This document shows, one piece after another, positions 42,935 to 50,867 of a stretch of 64,000 bases of DNA. A program made the position numbers and the translations under genes. This stretch comes from JAVBTR01 sp031556065 (GTDB lineage Bacteria; Bacillota; Clostridia; Christensenellales; Aristaeellaceae), in NCBI GenBank assembly GCA_031556065.1, contig JAVBTR010000078.1, forward strand, positions 1-64,000. Reading direction: 5' to 3'. Within the stretch, counting starts at the first letter, position 1, and every line of letters starts with the position of its first letter. The notes beneath the pieces are model-generated. The model worked only from the letters and a program-made list of their open reading frames with translations. It was not told where the DNA came from and searched no databases.

Positions 42935-43733
42935 AAACATGGATTACCACCTGCATACCCTTTATTCCATGGATGGAAAGCAATCGGTTTACCAGCTGGC
43001 TCAAAGGGCGGCAGAGCTGGGGCTTGATGAAATCTGCCTTACGGAGCATATTGAACCAGGGCACCCCTCCAAAGGGATCGACCGGCCTCCTGACTACCCT
43101 TTGTGGTTTAAGGACATTCAGTTGGCCAGGGAAAGCTTTCCACAGCTTGCCATACGGGCGGGCATCGAAATTGGGGATAACCCCCTTCTCCGCAGGGGAA
43201 TAGAAGCAGGCCTGGATGCGCTTCCCCTGGATTACCGCCTGCTTTCATTGCATTTGGTAGGGGGGGTGGACCCATACGAGCCCATCTATTACGAGGGCAA
43301 AACCCAGGAGGAAGCCTATTTGGAATATGTGGAAGCCAAAGGGGAAAGCATATTGGCCTTTAGGGATTACGATGCCGTAGCTCATTTGGGTTATGTGTGC
43401 AAGTTTGCCCCTTACGCCCCAGAAATCCGGCCCTTGCGCTACCGCCATGCCCCGGAGGCTTTTGACAGACTTTTGCGTTTTATGGCACAGGAGGGCAAGG
43501 CACTGGAGATTAACGCCTCGGGGCTGATTCAAACCGATTCACCCATTCCAGGCCCGGATTTGATCCGCCGGTTTATTGAACTGGGAGGGGAGTTTTTTGT
43601 CTTTGGTTCAGACGCTCATATGACACAGCGGGTATACCTGAACGTTTTAAAGGCCAAAGAGATCGCCTTAAGCCAGGGAGCCAGGTGGCAGGTGGGCTTC
43701 ACCAACCGGGTCATGGAGGTGTACAAAATATAA
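42924..43733 (+). CDS. PHP-family phosphoesterase (histidinol-phosphatase type)
   Basis: A 269-aa PHP-domain protein, trinuclear metal type, with N-terminal H-x-H (DYHLHTLYS) and further histidines (TEHIEPGH, FGSDAHM). Length and motifs fit HisK-type histidinol-phosphate phosphatases. It overlaps the end of addA by 11 bp with RBS GGAGAGG, so it is co-translated. No histidine genes are adjacent, and the HisC-like gene lies 30 kb away, so its true substrate is open. Confidence 0.85.
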   Translation: MKYRNMDYHLHTLYSMDGKQSVYQLAQRAAELGLDEICLTEHIEPGHPSKGIDRPPDYPLWFKDIQLARESFPQLAIRAGIEIGDNPLLRRGIEAGLDALPLDYRLLSLHLVGGVDPYEPIYYEGKTQEEAYLEYVEAKGESILAFRDYDAVAHLGYVCKFAPYAPEIRPLRYRHAPEAFDRLLRFMAQEGKALEINASGLIQTDSPIPGPDLIRRFIELGGEFFVFGSDAHMTQRVYLNVLKAKEIALSQGARWQVGFTNRVMEVYKI

Positions 43734-43810
43734 AAGTGGGGAAGCAAAGGCTTAAATCGACAAAATTATGTCAAAAAAGGGTATTTTATAATACAATATA
43801 TTCCTAAATG

Positions 43811-43839
43811 TTGACAGAAGTGGTAATGTATGTCATAAT
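43811..43839 (+). promoter_or_regulatory. Promoter of the metallo-hydrolase gene
   Basis: TTGACA (43811-43816), a 17-bp spacer, CATAAT (43834-43839) with extended TGT. Confidence 0.8.
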
Positions 43840-43874
43840 CAGCAAAGTTAGCAGGGTTGAAAGGAGGATATTTC

Positions 43875-44771
43875 ATGGACGTAACGTGCGAAATTGTCTA
43901 TTATCATCACAGTGGGTTTACTGTGGCCGTGGAGGATACCCTATTGGTGTTCGATTACTGGGAAGGGAATGGCGCCTTAAGCGAAGACAAGCGCTTAACC
44001 AACCAGCGGCTGGCAAACTATCAAAACGTGTTCGTGTTTGCCTCTCATGCCCATCACGACCATATGGATCCGGTGATCTACACCTGGCAATGCGAAAACC
44101 CGATTATCTACATCACCGCCTTTGACGTGCCTGTAGGCACCCGGGGGCGCAGGATGGCCCCGGGTGATGAAATGCTCCTAAAGGAAGGGGTTCGGGTGAA
44201 AGCCTTTGGCTCCACGGATACAGGGGTCAGCTTTCTGGTGAACATCTATGGGCTTCGGGTGTTCCACGCAGGGGATTTGAACCTGTGGCACTGGCAGGCA
44301 GAATCCTCTCTTCGGGAAATCGAAGCGGCGGAAAAAGCCTTCGATGAAGCGGTAACACCCATTACACACGAAACGGTGGACATTGCCATGTTCCCGGTGG
44401 ACCCCCGCCAGGGACACCTGTTCGATGCGGGGGCCAACCACTTTATTCTTCGGGTAAAGCCCAAGGTATTTATACCCATGCACTGGCAAAACCGGCCCGA
44501 GGTGGCTGTGGAATACGCCCGCCGGGCCACCAATAAGCAAACAGGGGTGTATGCCCTGACCAAGCCCCGGGAAAAGATGATTGTGGAATTTAAAGAAGGG
44601 GCGCTGTATATTCAGGTGATCAACCAAAGGGAAACCCCCGTGGTTAAAGAAATCCCCAAAGAGGAGCCGAAAAAGGAACCCGCAGAGGTTACCTATTTTA
44701 CCAAGGAGGATCCCTTTCTTGAAAGCGATTTGCCTGTGAATATCACCAAGGAGGATGGGGAATTACTTTAA
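43875..44771 (+). CDS. MBL-fold metallo-hydrolase
   Basis: A 298-aa metallo-beta-lactamase fold protein, UlaG-like, with the metal motif SHAHHDHMD (about 55-63), later histidines and aspartate in VFHAGDLNLWHW and a final IPMHWQ. The ATG at 43875 has AAAGGAGG; an upstream TTG is less likely. The C-terminal 60 residues are Glu/Lys/Pro-rich and poorly structured. The substrate is unknown. Confidence 0.85.
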   Translation: MDVTCEIVYYHHSGFTVAVEDTLLVFDYWEGNGALSEDKRLTNQRLANYQNVFVFASHAHHDHMDPVIYTWQCENPIIYITAFDVPVGTRGRRMAPGDEMLLKEGVRVKAFGSTDTGVSFLVNIYGLRVFHAGDLNLWHWQAESSLREIEAAEKAFDEAVTPITHETVDIAMFPVDPRQGHLFDAGANHFILRVKPKVFIPMHWQNRPEVAVEYARRATNKQTGVYALTKPREKMIVEFKEGALYIQVINQRETPVVKEIPKEEPKKEPAEVTYFTKEDPFLESDLPVNITKEDGELL

Positions 44772-44800
44772 TTGACAAGCCCCCCCTAATTTGCTAGAAT
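44772..44800 (+). promoter_or_regulatory. Promoter of the DUF1858 gene
   Basis: TTGACA (44772-44777), a 17-bp spacer, TAGAAT (44795-44800), extended by TGC. A very strong promoter. Confidence 0.9.
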
Positions 44801-44837
44801 AGCAGGCGAATCGATGTTTTTTAAGGAAGTGTGAACA

Positions 44838-45041
44838 ATGGAAGTAACCAAGTCTATGTCCATCGGCGAAGTGCTTCGCCAAGACCGCAATACAGCCCGT
44901 ATTTTTATGGAATTTGGCATGCACTGCCTGGGCTGCCCCCACGCCACCATGGAAAGCCTGGAGGACGCTTGTGCGGCCCACGGCGCCAACGCGGATGAAC
45001 TGGTCCATCAGCTCAACGAATTTTTTGCCAACAACCAGTAA
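44838..45041 (+). CDS. DUF1858 domain protein
   Basis: This small 67-aa protein has the DUF1858 signature (TKSMSIGEVLR, then FMEFGMHCLGCPHATMESLEDAC). The CxGC pair may bind metal or serve redox chemistry. It is related to ScdA/RIC-type N-terminal domains that take part in iron-sulfur repair. It precedes a ferritin-like protein with a terminator between them. Confidence 0.85.
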   Translation: MEVTKSMSIGEVLRQDRNTARIFMEFGMHCLGCPHATMESLEDACAAHGANADELVHQLNEFFANNQ

Positions 45042-45047
45042 GCTTAG

Positions 45048-45081
45048 AAACGGCATTTCTTAAATGGAGTGCCGTTTTTTG
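45048..45081 (+). terminator. Terminator between the DUF1858 and ferritin-like genes
   Basis: AAACGGCA (45048-45055) pairs with 45070-45077, followed by six Ts. The ferritin-like RBS sits just after, so some read-through or a separate promoter is needed. Confidence 0.8.
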
Positions 45082-45096
45082 CGTGAAGGAGGCAAT

Positions 45097-45564
45097 ATGC
45101 TTACACAAAATGAAAAGGATGCCCTGAATATTGCCTGCGAAATGGAGCGGCGGGGCATTATGATCTACCGCCGGGCCCAGATGCTGGCCAAGGATGAAAA
45201 TGTGATTGCCCTTTTAAAGCGCCTGGAGGGGGATGAATTTACCCATCTGGGCCAGTTCAGCGCCATGGCAGAGGGAATCAGCCCAGAGGAGGATTTGGGC
45301 GAAAAGCGGGTTTTGCTTGCAGCCTATGCTCAAAAGGCCCTTTTAAAGGGCGGTGTGATGGAGCTGGTGCGGGATGAGGCCCTGCAAAGCGCGAAAAAGC
45401 TCATCGCCCACGCCATTGGAGATGAACTGGCTGCTGTGGAAACCTATCGGGAATACAGCGCCCAATCGGAGGACCCGAAGGTGAAGGCCGCTTTTTTGCT
45501 GATTAGCCGGGAGGAAGAAAAGCATTTGGCGTCCCTTGAAGAAATTTCCAGCCAGATGGATTAA
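45097..45564 (+). CDS. Ferritin-like (rubrerythrin-type) protein
   Basis: A 155-aa four-helix bundle protein. Probable diiron ligands are Glu/His in ACEMERRG, EGDEFTHLG, GDELAAVETY and EEEKHLASLE. No rubredoxin C-terminal domain is present. The ATG at 45097 has GAAGGAGG. It probably scavenges peroxide or stores iron, and fits an anaerobe's stress defence next to a DUF1858 protein. Confidence 0.85.
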   Translation: MLTQNEKDALNIACEMERRGIMIYRRAQMLAKDENVIALLKRLEGDEFTHLGQFSAMAEGISPEEDLGEKRVLLAAYAQKALLKGGVMELVRDEALQSAKKLIAHAIGDELAAVETYREYSAQSEDPKVKAAFLLISREEEKHLASLEEISSQMD

Positions 45565-45637
45565 TTTTCATGGTTAAAACGTTTTGTCCTATGATACTTT
45601 TCCGCTAATAAAATACGTAAGTGAGGAATGAACGAAC

Positions 45638-46744
45638 ATGGAGATGCTTTATCAGTACATTCTGCAGATTCAGTGGCAGCAAGTGGTTATGTGGGCCATC
45701 GGCGGGTTGCTTATTTACCTGGCCATTGCCAAGGAAATGGAACCCTCCCTTCTGTTGCCCATGGGCTTTGGGGCCATTTTGGTCAACCTGCCCCAATCTG
45801 GTGCCATTGGTGTGGACGGCGCCCTGACCCACTTGTTTAACGCCGGTATTTCTAACGAGCTTTTCCCGCTGATTCTGTTTATCGGCATCGGCGCCATGAT
45901 CGACTTTGGTCCTGTGCTGACAAACCCCAAGCTGATGCTCTTTGGGGCGGCGGCCCAGTTCGGCATTTTCTTCACCTTAAGCATGGCAAGGCTTTTCGGG
46001 TTTGAACTTCGGGATGCCATGTCCATCGCCGTTATCGGCGCGGCGGACGGCCCTACCTCTATTGTGGTGGCCCAGCAGCTGGGTTCCAAGTACTTAGGGG
46101 CCATTATGGTGGCTGCCTATTCCTATATGGCCTTGGTGCCGGTGGTACAGCCTCCGGTGATCAAGCTTTTAACCACCCAGAAGGAACGGCGTATCCGCAT
46201 GCCCTACGAGCAAAAGAACGTTTCCAAAACCACCCGGATTCTCTTCCCCATCATTATCACCATTGTGGCGGGGCTGGTCTCCCCCATGTCGGTTTCCCTG
46301 GTGGGCTTTTTGATGTTTGGTAACTTGATTCGCGAATGCGGCGTGTTGAACTCCCTTTCCGAAACCGCCCAGGGGGCCCTGGCCAACCTGGTAACCATTT
46401 TCCTTGGCATTACCGTTGCCACCCAAATGCATTATGAATCCTTTCTCCAGCCCGATACATTGTTGATCCTGGGCCTGGGCCTGGTGGCGTTCATCTTCGA
46501 TACGGCAGGCGGCGTGCTCTTCGCTAAGTTCTTAAACCTGTTCCTTAAAAATAAGATCAATCCCATGATCGGAGCGGCAGGCATTTCCGCCTTCCCCATG
46601 TCCGCCCGTGTGGTGCACAAGATGGGCTTAAAGGAAGATAACCAGAATTTCCTTTTGATGCATTCCATCGGCGTCAATGTTTCTGGCCAGATCGCTTCGG
46701 TTATCGCCGGCGGCTTGATTCTGAGCATGTTCTTTGGCAAGTAA
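45638..46744 (+). CDS. Sodium-pumping decarboxylase beta subunit (OadB/GcdB type)
   Basis: A 368-aa membrane protein with about nine hydrophobic segments and the conserved GAADGPTSI (about 128-136) and SARVVHKMGLKED regions of the sodium-ion translocating subunit of oxaloacetate, glutaconyl-CoA or methylmalonyl-CoA decarboxylases. The catalytic alpha and biotin subunits are not adjacent. A 48-aa OadG-like gene follows after 7 bp. Confidence 0.9.
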   Translation: MEMLYQYILQIQWQQVVMWAIGGLLIYLAIAKEMEPSLLLPMGFGAILVNLPQSGAIGVDGALTHLFNAGISNELFPLILFIGIGAMIDFGPVLTNPKLMLFGAAAQFGIFFTLSMARLFGFELRDAMSIAVIGAADGPTSIVVAQQLGSKYLGAIMVAAYSYMALVPVVQPPVIKLLTTQKERRIRMPYEQKNVSKTTRILFPIIITIVAGLVSPMSVSLVGFLMFGNLIRECGVLNSLSETAQGALANLVTIFLGITVATQMHYESFLQPDTLLILGLGLVAFIFDTAGGVLFAKFLNLFLKNKINPMIGAAGISAFPMSARVVHKMGLKEDNQNFLLMHSIGVNVSGQIASVIAGGLILSMFFGK

Positions 46745-46751
46745 GGAGGGT

Positions 46752-46898
46752 ATGATTATGAAACTGGATTTTGGGGCTTTTGTTGATTCCTTCCGCTTTA
46801 TGGGGATTGGCTTGGTAGGTATTTTCTGCGTTATGGGCGTGATTATTGGTTCCATTTATCTGTTGAACCGCTTTACCTCGAAAAAAACAGAGGAATAA
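46752..46898 (+). CDS. OadG-like small membrane subunit
   Basis: This 48-aa protein has one membrane segment (about 17-39) and a charged C-terminus (RFTSKKTEE). It has an excellent RBS (AAGGAGGG) and follows OadB at once, as gamma subunits often do. It is shorter than typical OadG (80 aa or more) and lacks the Pro/Ala-rich tail. The gene is real by position and signals; the subunit assignment is inference. Confidence 0.65.
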   Translation: MIMKLDFGAFVDSFRFMGIGLVGIFCVMGVIIGSIYLLNRFTSKKTEE

Positions 46899-46899
46899 G

Positions 46900-47018
46900 G
46901 GGTTTTAAAGGGCATAGCCCTTTAATGGGTTTGGGTGAAACCCAACGTAACCTATTGAAAATGAAAAGCAATACCCAGGTCAAGGGCCGCTACGCTGCCT
47001 TGACCTGGGTATTTTTTT
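46900..47018 (+). repeat. Three-hairpin dispersed repeat, copy 3
   Basis: Hairpin A TTAAAGGGC/GCCCTTTAA (46905-46925) and hairpin B TTGGGT/ACCCAA (46931-46945) are followed by the spacer CGTAACCTATTGAAAA. Hairpin C is a 15-bp stem that doubles as a terminator. Confidence 0.75.
46971..47018 (+). terminator. Terminator after the OadB/OadG-like genes
   Basis: A 15-bp perfect stem (46971-46985 with 46998-47012), 12-nt loop, seven Ts. It corresponds to hairpin C of the repeat family. Confidence 0.9.
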
Positions 47019-47093
47019 CATTTTCTAAAGAGTAATTAAAGATTTGCAGGCTATCATGAAAGCATCAACCAGCACAAAGGAGGTGATGTGACC

Positions 47094-47951
47094 GTGACCG
47101 CTATGAAGAAGCGCCGGGAGGCATTCTATGGCCTCCTTTTTATGCTGCCCAGCTTGGCAGGCTGCGCAGTGTTCGTTGTAGCCCCTTTCTTAAGCGCTAT
47201 TTACCGCTCCTTCACCGATGGGTTCACAGGGCAATTCGCGGGACTAAGCTATTACCTCCAGGTATTGCAAAACCCCTCCTTCCAGCGAGCGGTTTTGAAC
47301 ACCCTGCGCTTTATGGGCCTGTGCGTGCCCCTATTGACTGCCCTTTCCCTGGGATTGGCCCTGGTGCTTTATCAGCCGGTGTACCGCAAAAACGCCTTAC
47401 AGGCTGCCTTTTTAATGCCCATGGCCATACCGGCCGCGTCCGTGGCGCTTTTGTGGCAGGTGCTCTTTCACCAAAATGGTTTGCTTAACAGCCTTTTGCC
47501 CGTGGCTGTGGATTGGATGCATTCAGACAACGCCCTCACTTGCCTGATTATCGCCTATATATGGAAAAACGCCGGTTATAACATGGTTTTATTCCTGGCG
47601 GGGCTTAGTGGCATTTCCCCTGCTTTATACGAAGCCGCTGCAGTGGATGGGGCGGGGGCTTGGAGGCGCTTTACCGCCATTACCTGGCCCTGTTTAAAGC
47701 CCACACTGTTTACAGTGACGGTTTTATCCCTTTTAAACAGCTTTAAAGCCTACCGGGAAGCCTGGCTGGTAGCGGGGAATTACCCCCACAGCAGCATTTA
47801 CCTGATTCAGCACACGTTGAACAACTGGTTTAACATGCTGGAGATTGAAAAGCTTTCCGCAGCCGCCACCCTGACAGCCCTGGTGATTTTAGGCCTGGTA
47901 GCCCTTTTAAACCGGGCTTGGGGCATTAAAAGGGAGGGTGGGGAGCCATGA
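47094..47951 (+). CDS. ABC transporter permease, sugar-importer (UgpA/MalF) type
   Basis: A 285-aa permease with about six membrane segments and the EAA loop EAAAVDGAGAWRRFTAITWP. I prefer the GTG at 47094, with AAAGGAGGTG upstream; a GTG at 47088 is too close to it. The next permease overlaps by 4 bp. The operon continues with an exporter-type adaptor, which is unusual. Confidence 0.85.
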   Translation: MTAMKKRREAFYGLLFMLPSLAGCAVFVVAPFLSAIYRSFTDGFTGQFAGLSYYLQVLQNPSFQRAVLNTLRFMGLCVPLLTALSLGLALVLYQPVYRKNALQAAFLMPMAIPAASVALLWQVLFHQNGLLNSLLPVAVDWMHSDNALTCLIIAYIWKNAGYNMVLFLAGLSGISPALYEAAAVDGAGAWRRFTAITWPCLKPTLFTVTVLSLLNSFKAYREAWLVAGNYPHSSIYLIQHTLNNWFNMLEIEKLSAAATLTALVILGLVALLNRAWGIKREGGEP

Positions 47952-48790
47952 TGGGTAAATTCGTCCGCTCCCTTTTGCTTGGGCTGGGGGCATTGGTCGT
48001 TACCCTGCCGCTGCTGATGACCTTCTTTGGCTCCTTCATGGGTAAAGCAGAGCTGTTTTCCCACATCGGCCCTGTGCTGGATGGGGGTACCGGCCAGGCC
48101 ACCATGGTGTTATTTCCCAAGCTGCCAACCATTGCCCAATATGTGAAGCTGCTAATGGATAACCTGACGTTTCTTCGCATGTTCTGGAACTCCGTGCTCC
48201 TTTGCGTGCCAACCATTTTTTGTCAGGCAGTGGTAGCCACCCTTTGCGCCTGGGGCTTTGCCCACTACCGTTTTAAACTTTCAAACCCTCTATTTATGGC
48301 CTATATCGCTCTGATGATGATGCCTTTTCAGGTAACCCTGGTTCCCACCTACCTATCCCTTGAACGGCTGAACCTGATCGATACCCCCCTTGCCATTATC
48401 CTGCCGGGAATCTTTTCCACCTTTGGTGTGTTCCTTTTGCGCCAGTTTTTCCACACAGTGCCCCATTCCTTAGTGGAGGCCGCAAGGATCGATGGCGCCA
48501 GGGAAGGCACCATTTTCCTAAGGGTAGCCCTCCCTTTGGCCATGCCTGGTGTGGCATCTATGATGGTACTAAGCTTTTTAGATAACTGGAACCTCATTGA
48601 GCAGCCCATGACCTTTTTAAAGGATCAGGCCTTGCATCCCCTATCCCTTTACTTAATGCGGGTGGGAAAAAGCAACGCCGATGTGGCCTTGGCTGCCTCC
48701 ATTTTAACCCTGCTGCCTGCGTTGCTGCTGTTTTTCTACTGCGAAACTTACCTGGTAGCGGGCATTGCCTTGACCGGCATTAAAGAATAG
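47948..48790 (+). CDS. ABC transporter permease, sugar-importer (UgpE/MalG) type
   Basis: This 280-aa partner permease has six membrane segments and the EAA loop EAARIDGAREGTIFLRVALP. It overlaps the first permease by ATGA. Together they would form the membrane channel of a CUT1 importer, but no ATPase is encoded here. Confidence 0.85.
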   Translation: MMGKFVRSLLLGLGALVVTLPLLMTFFGSFMGKAELFSHIGPVLDGGTGQATMVLFPKLPTIAQYVKLLMDNLTFLRMFWNSVLLCVPTIFCQAVVATLCAWGFAHYRFKLSNPLFMAYIALMMMPFQVTLVPTYLSLERLNLIDTPLAIILPGIFSTFGVFLLRQFFHTVPHSLVEAARIDGAREGTIFLRVALPLAMPGVASMMVLSFLDNWNLIEQPMTFLKDQALHPLSLYLMRVGKSNADVALAASILTLLPALLLFFYCETYLVAGIALTGIKE

Positions 48791-48804
48791 GAGGAACACG
48801 AACC

Positions 48805-49938
48805 ATGGACAGGTTACGGCAAACCGCTGGCAAGGCACTGGTTGCCTTTATGCTTCTGATGGCAGGGTTGACATTTTTAAACAGCCTCTTAAACCAGCTG
48901 ACCATCCCCAACGTGCAAAAGACCCTGACCCAGCGGGGAACCTTGGAAAAGCGGTTCGAAGGCTCCGGCAAGCTGACCGCTGCCGAAAACACGCCCCTGT
49001 ACACCCAAGAGAACCTTCGGGTAGGCAAGGTACATGTGGAAAAGGGACAGAAGGTGCAAAAAGGCGACCCGCTGATTACCCTGGAGGAAGCCGCCCTTCA
49101 GACCCTTCTTGGCACTTGCCAGGCGGAATACCATAAGGCCCTTCAAGACTATCTTTGGGCCAAGGCGGACACCAGCAAGGACACGGTTGAAAAGTACGAA
49201 AGGGCTGTGGCGGCGGTAGAAAAGGCGGAGGAGGCAGGCAAGCAGGGGGCTCTAGAGAACGCTATCCGAAACAGGGACCGGATTACAGGCATCCGCAATC
49301 TCTTGGAAAAGGAAGAGGCCTTGAAAGACAAAGAGGAAGCCCTTGGGGAAACCCGGGAGCTATACGAAAAACCCACCCTCTTCGCACCTAGCGACGGCAC
49401 CATTACCGCCGTAAACGTTAAGCAGGGGGATGCCACCACCCTTTCCGCCTTATTGACCTTGGCCCCCAAGGGCGTGCCCCTTAAATTGACGGTTGCATTA
49501 AGCGATGAGGCTTTAAAGAATTTAGTCGTTGGGGATGAGGCCCAGATCACCCTTTCGGGGAAGACCTACACCTGCCCTATTGAAGCCCTGTCCCAAGGGG
49601 AAAAGGGTGCCGAGGCTTCTTTTACCCTGCCGGAAAACGCAGGGGCTCCGGATGTAAACGCCGAGGCGCGGATAACAAAGCGCACGAAAAGCTACGATAT
49701 GCTGGTGCCCTTAAGCGCCCTTTACCAGGACGATGTGGGTTATTATGTCTACACCATTGAAACCAGGCAAACAGCTCTGGGCATTGAAAACACCCTTCGC
49801 CGGGCCGATGTGACGGTGCTTGATAAGGATGCCACCCGGGCTGCTATCCAAGGGGGTATCTCCAGCAGCGATACCCTGGTGCTTCGGGGGGACCGTGCTC
49901 TTTCCTCTGGGGACCGGATTGTGGTAAGGGAGAATTAG
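48805..49938 (+). CDS. HlyD/MacA-type periplasmic adaptor-like protein
   Basis: A 377-aa protein with an N-terminal membrane anchor (about 10-30), lipoyl-like halves (VGKVHVEKGQKVQKGDPLITLEE near 72-94, and PSDGTITAVNVKQGDA), a coiled-coil hairpin between them (about 100-185), and a C-terminal beta barrel. This is the layout of membrane-fusion proteins that work with MacB or RND pumps. In Gram-positive bacteria such adaptors attach to ABC exporters. It lies 14 bp after the importer-type permease. Confidence 0.85.
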   Translation: MDRLRQTAGKALVAFMLLMAGLTFLNSLLNQLTIPNVQKTLTQRGTLEKRFEGSGKLTAAENTPLYTQENLRVGKVHVEKGQKVQKGDPLITLEEAALQTLLGTCQAEYHKALQDYLWAKADTSKDTVEKYERAVAAVEKAEEAGKQGALENAIRNRDRITGIRNLLEKEEALKDKEEALGETRELYEKPTLFAPSDGTITAVNVKQGDATTLSALLTLAPKGVPLKLTVALSDEALKNLVVGDEAQITLSGKTYTCPIEALSQGEKGAEASFTLPENAGAPDVNAEARITKRTKSYDMLVPLSALYQDDVGYYVYTIETRQTALGIENTLRRADVTVLDKDATRAAIQGGISSSDTLVLRGDRALSSGDRIVVREN

Positions 49939-49940
49939 CC

Positions 49941-50867
49941 ATGAAAAAAGCTTTATGCTGGCTGGCCGCTTTTTGCCTATTAAATCTGGGTGCCCAATGG
50001 CTGGCCAGGGCCCCGGATGGGCTTGTTCATATGCGCTACGATTCGCAAGGGCCTACCTTGGAGCAGGCACAAAAGCTTCAGGGCTGTGTGGCTTGGAGTC
50101 AGAAGATGGGGATATTCGCTAGAAATGAAGGGCTTAACGCCAATATCACCTTGGATGCCCTTTACATGGAGGGCCCGCTGTATTTGCTTTCGGGGTTAGA
50201 GCTGGTTTCCGGCCTGATGCCTGTCTTTGACACTGAAAGCCTCTGCGCCCTGGATGAAAGGGCGGCGCTGAAGCTCTTTGGCTCCACGGACATTATTGGC
50301 AGCCTCGTTGAAGTAGAAAACCAAAAGTTTACCATTGCCTGTGTGTTCCGTATAAAAGGCGCAGCCTTCTTTGATACCGCCTCGCCGCTTATTATCTGTC
50401 CGGCGCAGGGAGATACCCGCTTCCAGGCCCTGGATTTTAAGCAGCCCCAAGAACAGGCGCAAAGGCAGCTGAATCAAGCTGGGATCCCTTCCCCGGACAG
50501 AACGCTGGATTCAGGGGAGGCCATTGGCTTTCTGGCTTCCCTGCCGGTGCTCCTAGCCATATTAATGCTTTTGCTTAAGCTTCCCACGCCCTGGAAGGGG
50601 CCGGGATTGGCTTTGGCAGCCCTGCTGATGCTAACAGGGGCCATCACCCTTCAAGGGCCGCCTGTGGATTGGCTGCCTTCCCGGTGGTCGGACATGGGGT
50701 TTTACCCCGGTCTTTTGAAGAGCCTGTTGGAAAAGCGGGCCCGGAGCGCCATGACGGCAGCCCTTAGGCTGGACGGGATTCGCCAGGGCATGGGCAGCTT
50801 ATCCCTTATGCTATCGGCCCTGTCCCTTTGCACGTTTATCTATTTTAAAAAGGAGGTCTCACAATGA
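49941..50867 (+). CDS. Compact MacB/FtsX-type permease-like protein
   Basis: This 308-aa protein has one N-terminal membrane helix, an extracytoplasmic domain (about 30-190) with a MacB-core-like LDERAALKLFGSTDIIGSL, and three C-terminal hydrophobic segments (about 195-215, 224-240 and 285-300). The one-plus-three topology and the core motif fit MacB-family permeases, which usually exceed 380 aa. It is coupled to the adaptor (2-bp gap) and overlaps the next gene by 4 bp. No cognate ATPase is seen. Confidence 0.65.
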   Translation: MKKALCWLAAFCLLNLGAQWLARAPDGLVHMRYDSQGPTLEQAQKLQGCVAWSQKMGIFARNEGLNANITLDALYMEGPLYLLSGLELVSGLMPVFDTESLCALDERAALKLFGSTDIIGSLVEVENQKFTIACVFRIKGAAFFDTASPLIICPAQGDTRFQALDFKQPQEQAQRQLNQAGIPSPDRTLDSGEAIGFLASLPVLLAILMLLLKLPTPWKGPGLALAALLMLTGAITLQGPPVDWLPSRWSDMGFYPGLLKSLLEKRARSAMTAALRLDGIRQGMGSLSLMLSALSLCTFIYFKKEVSQ

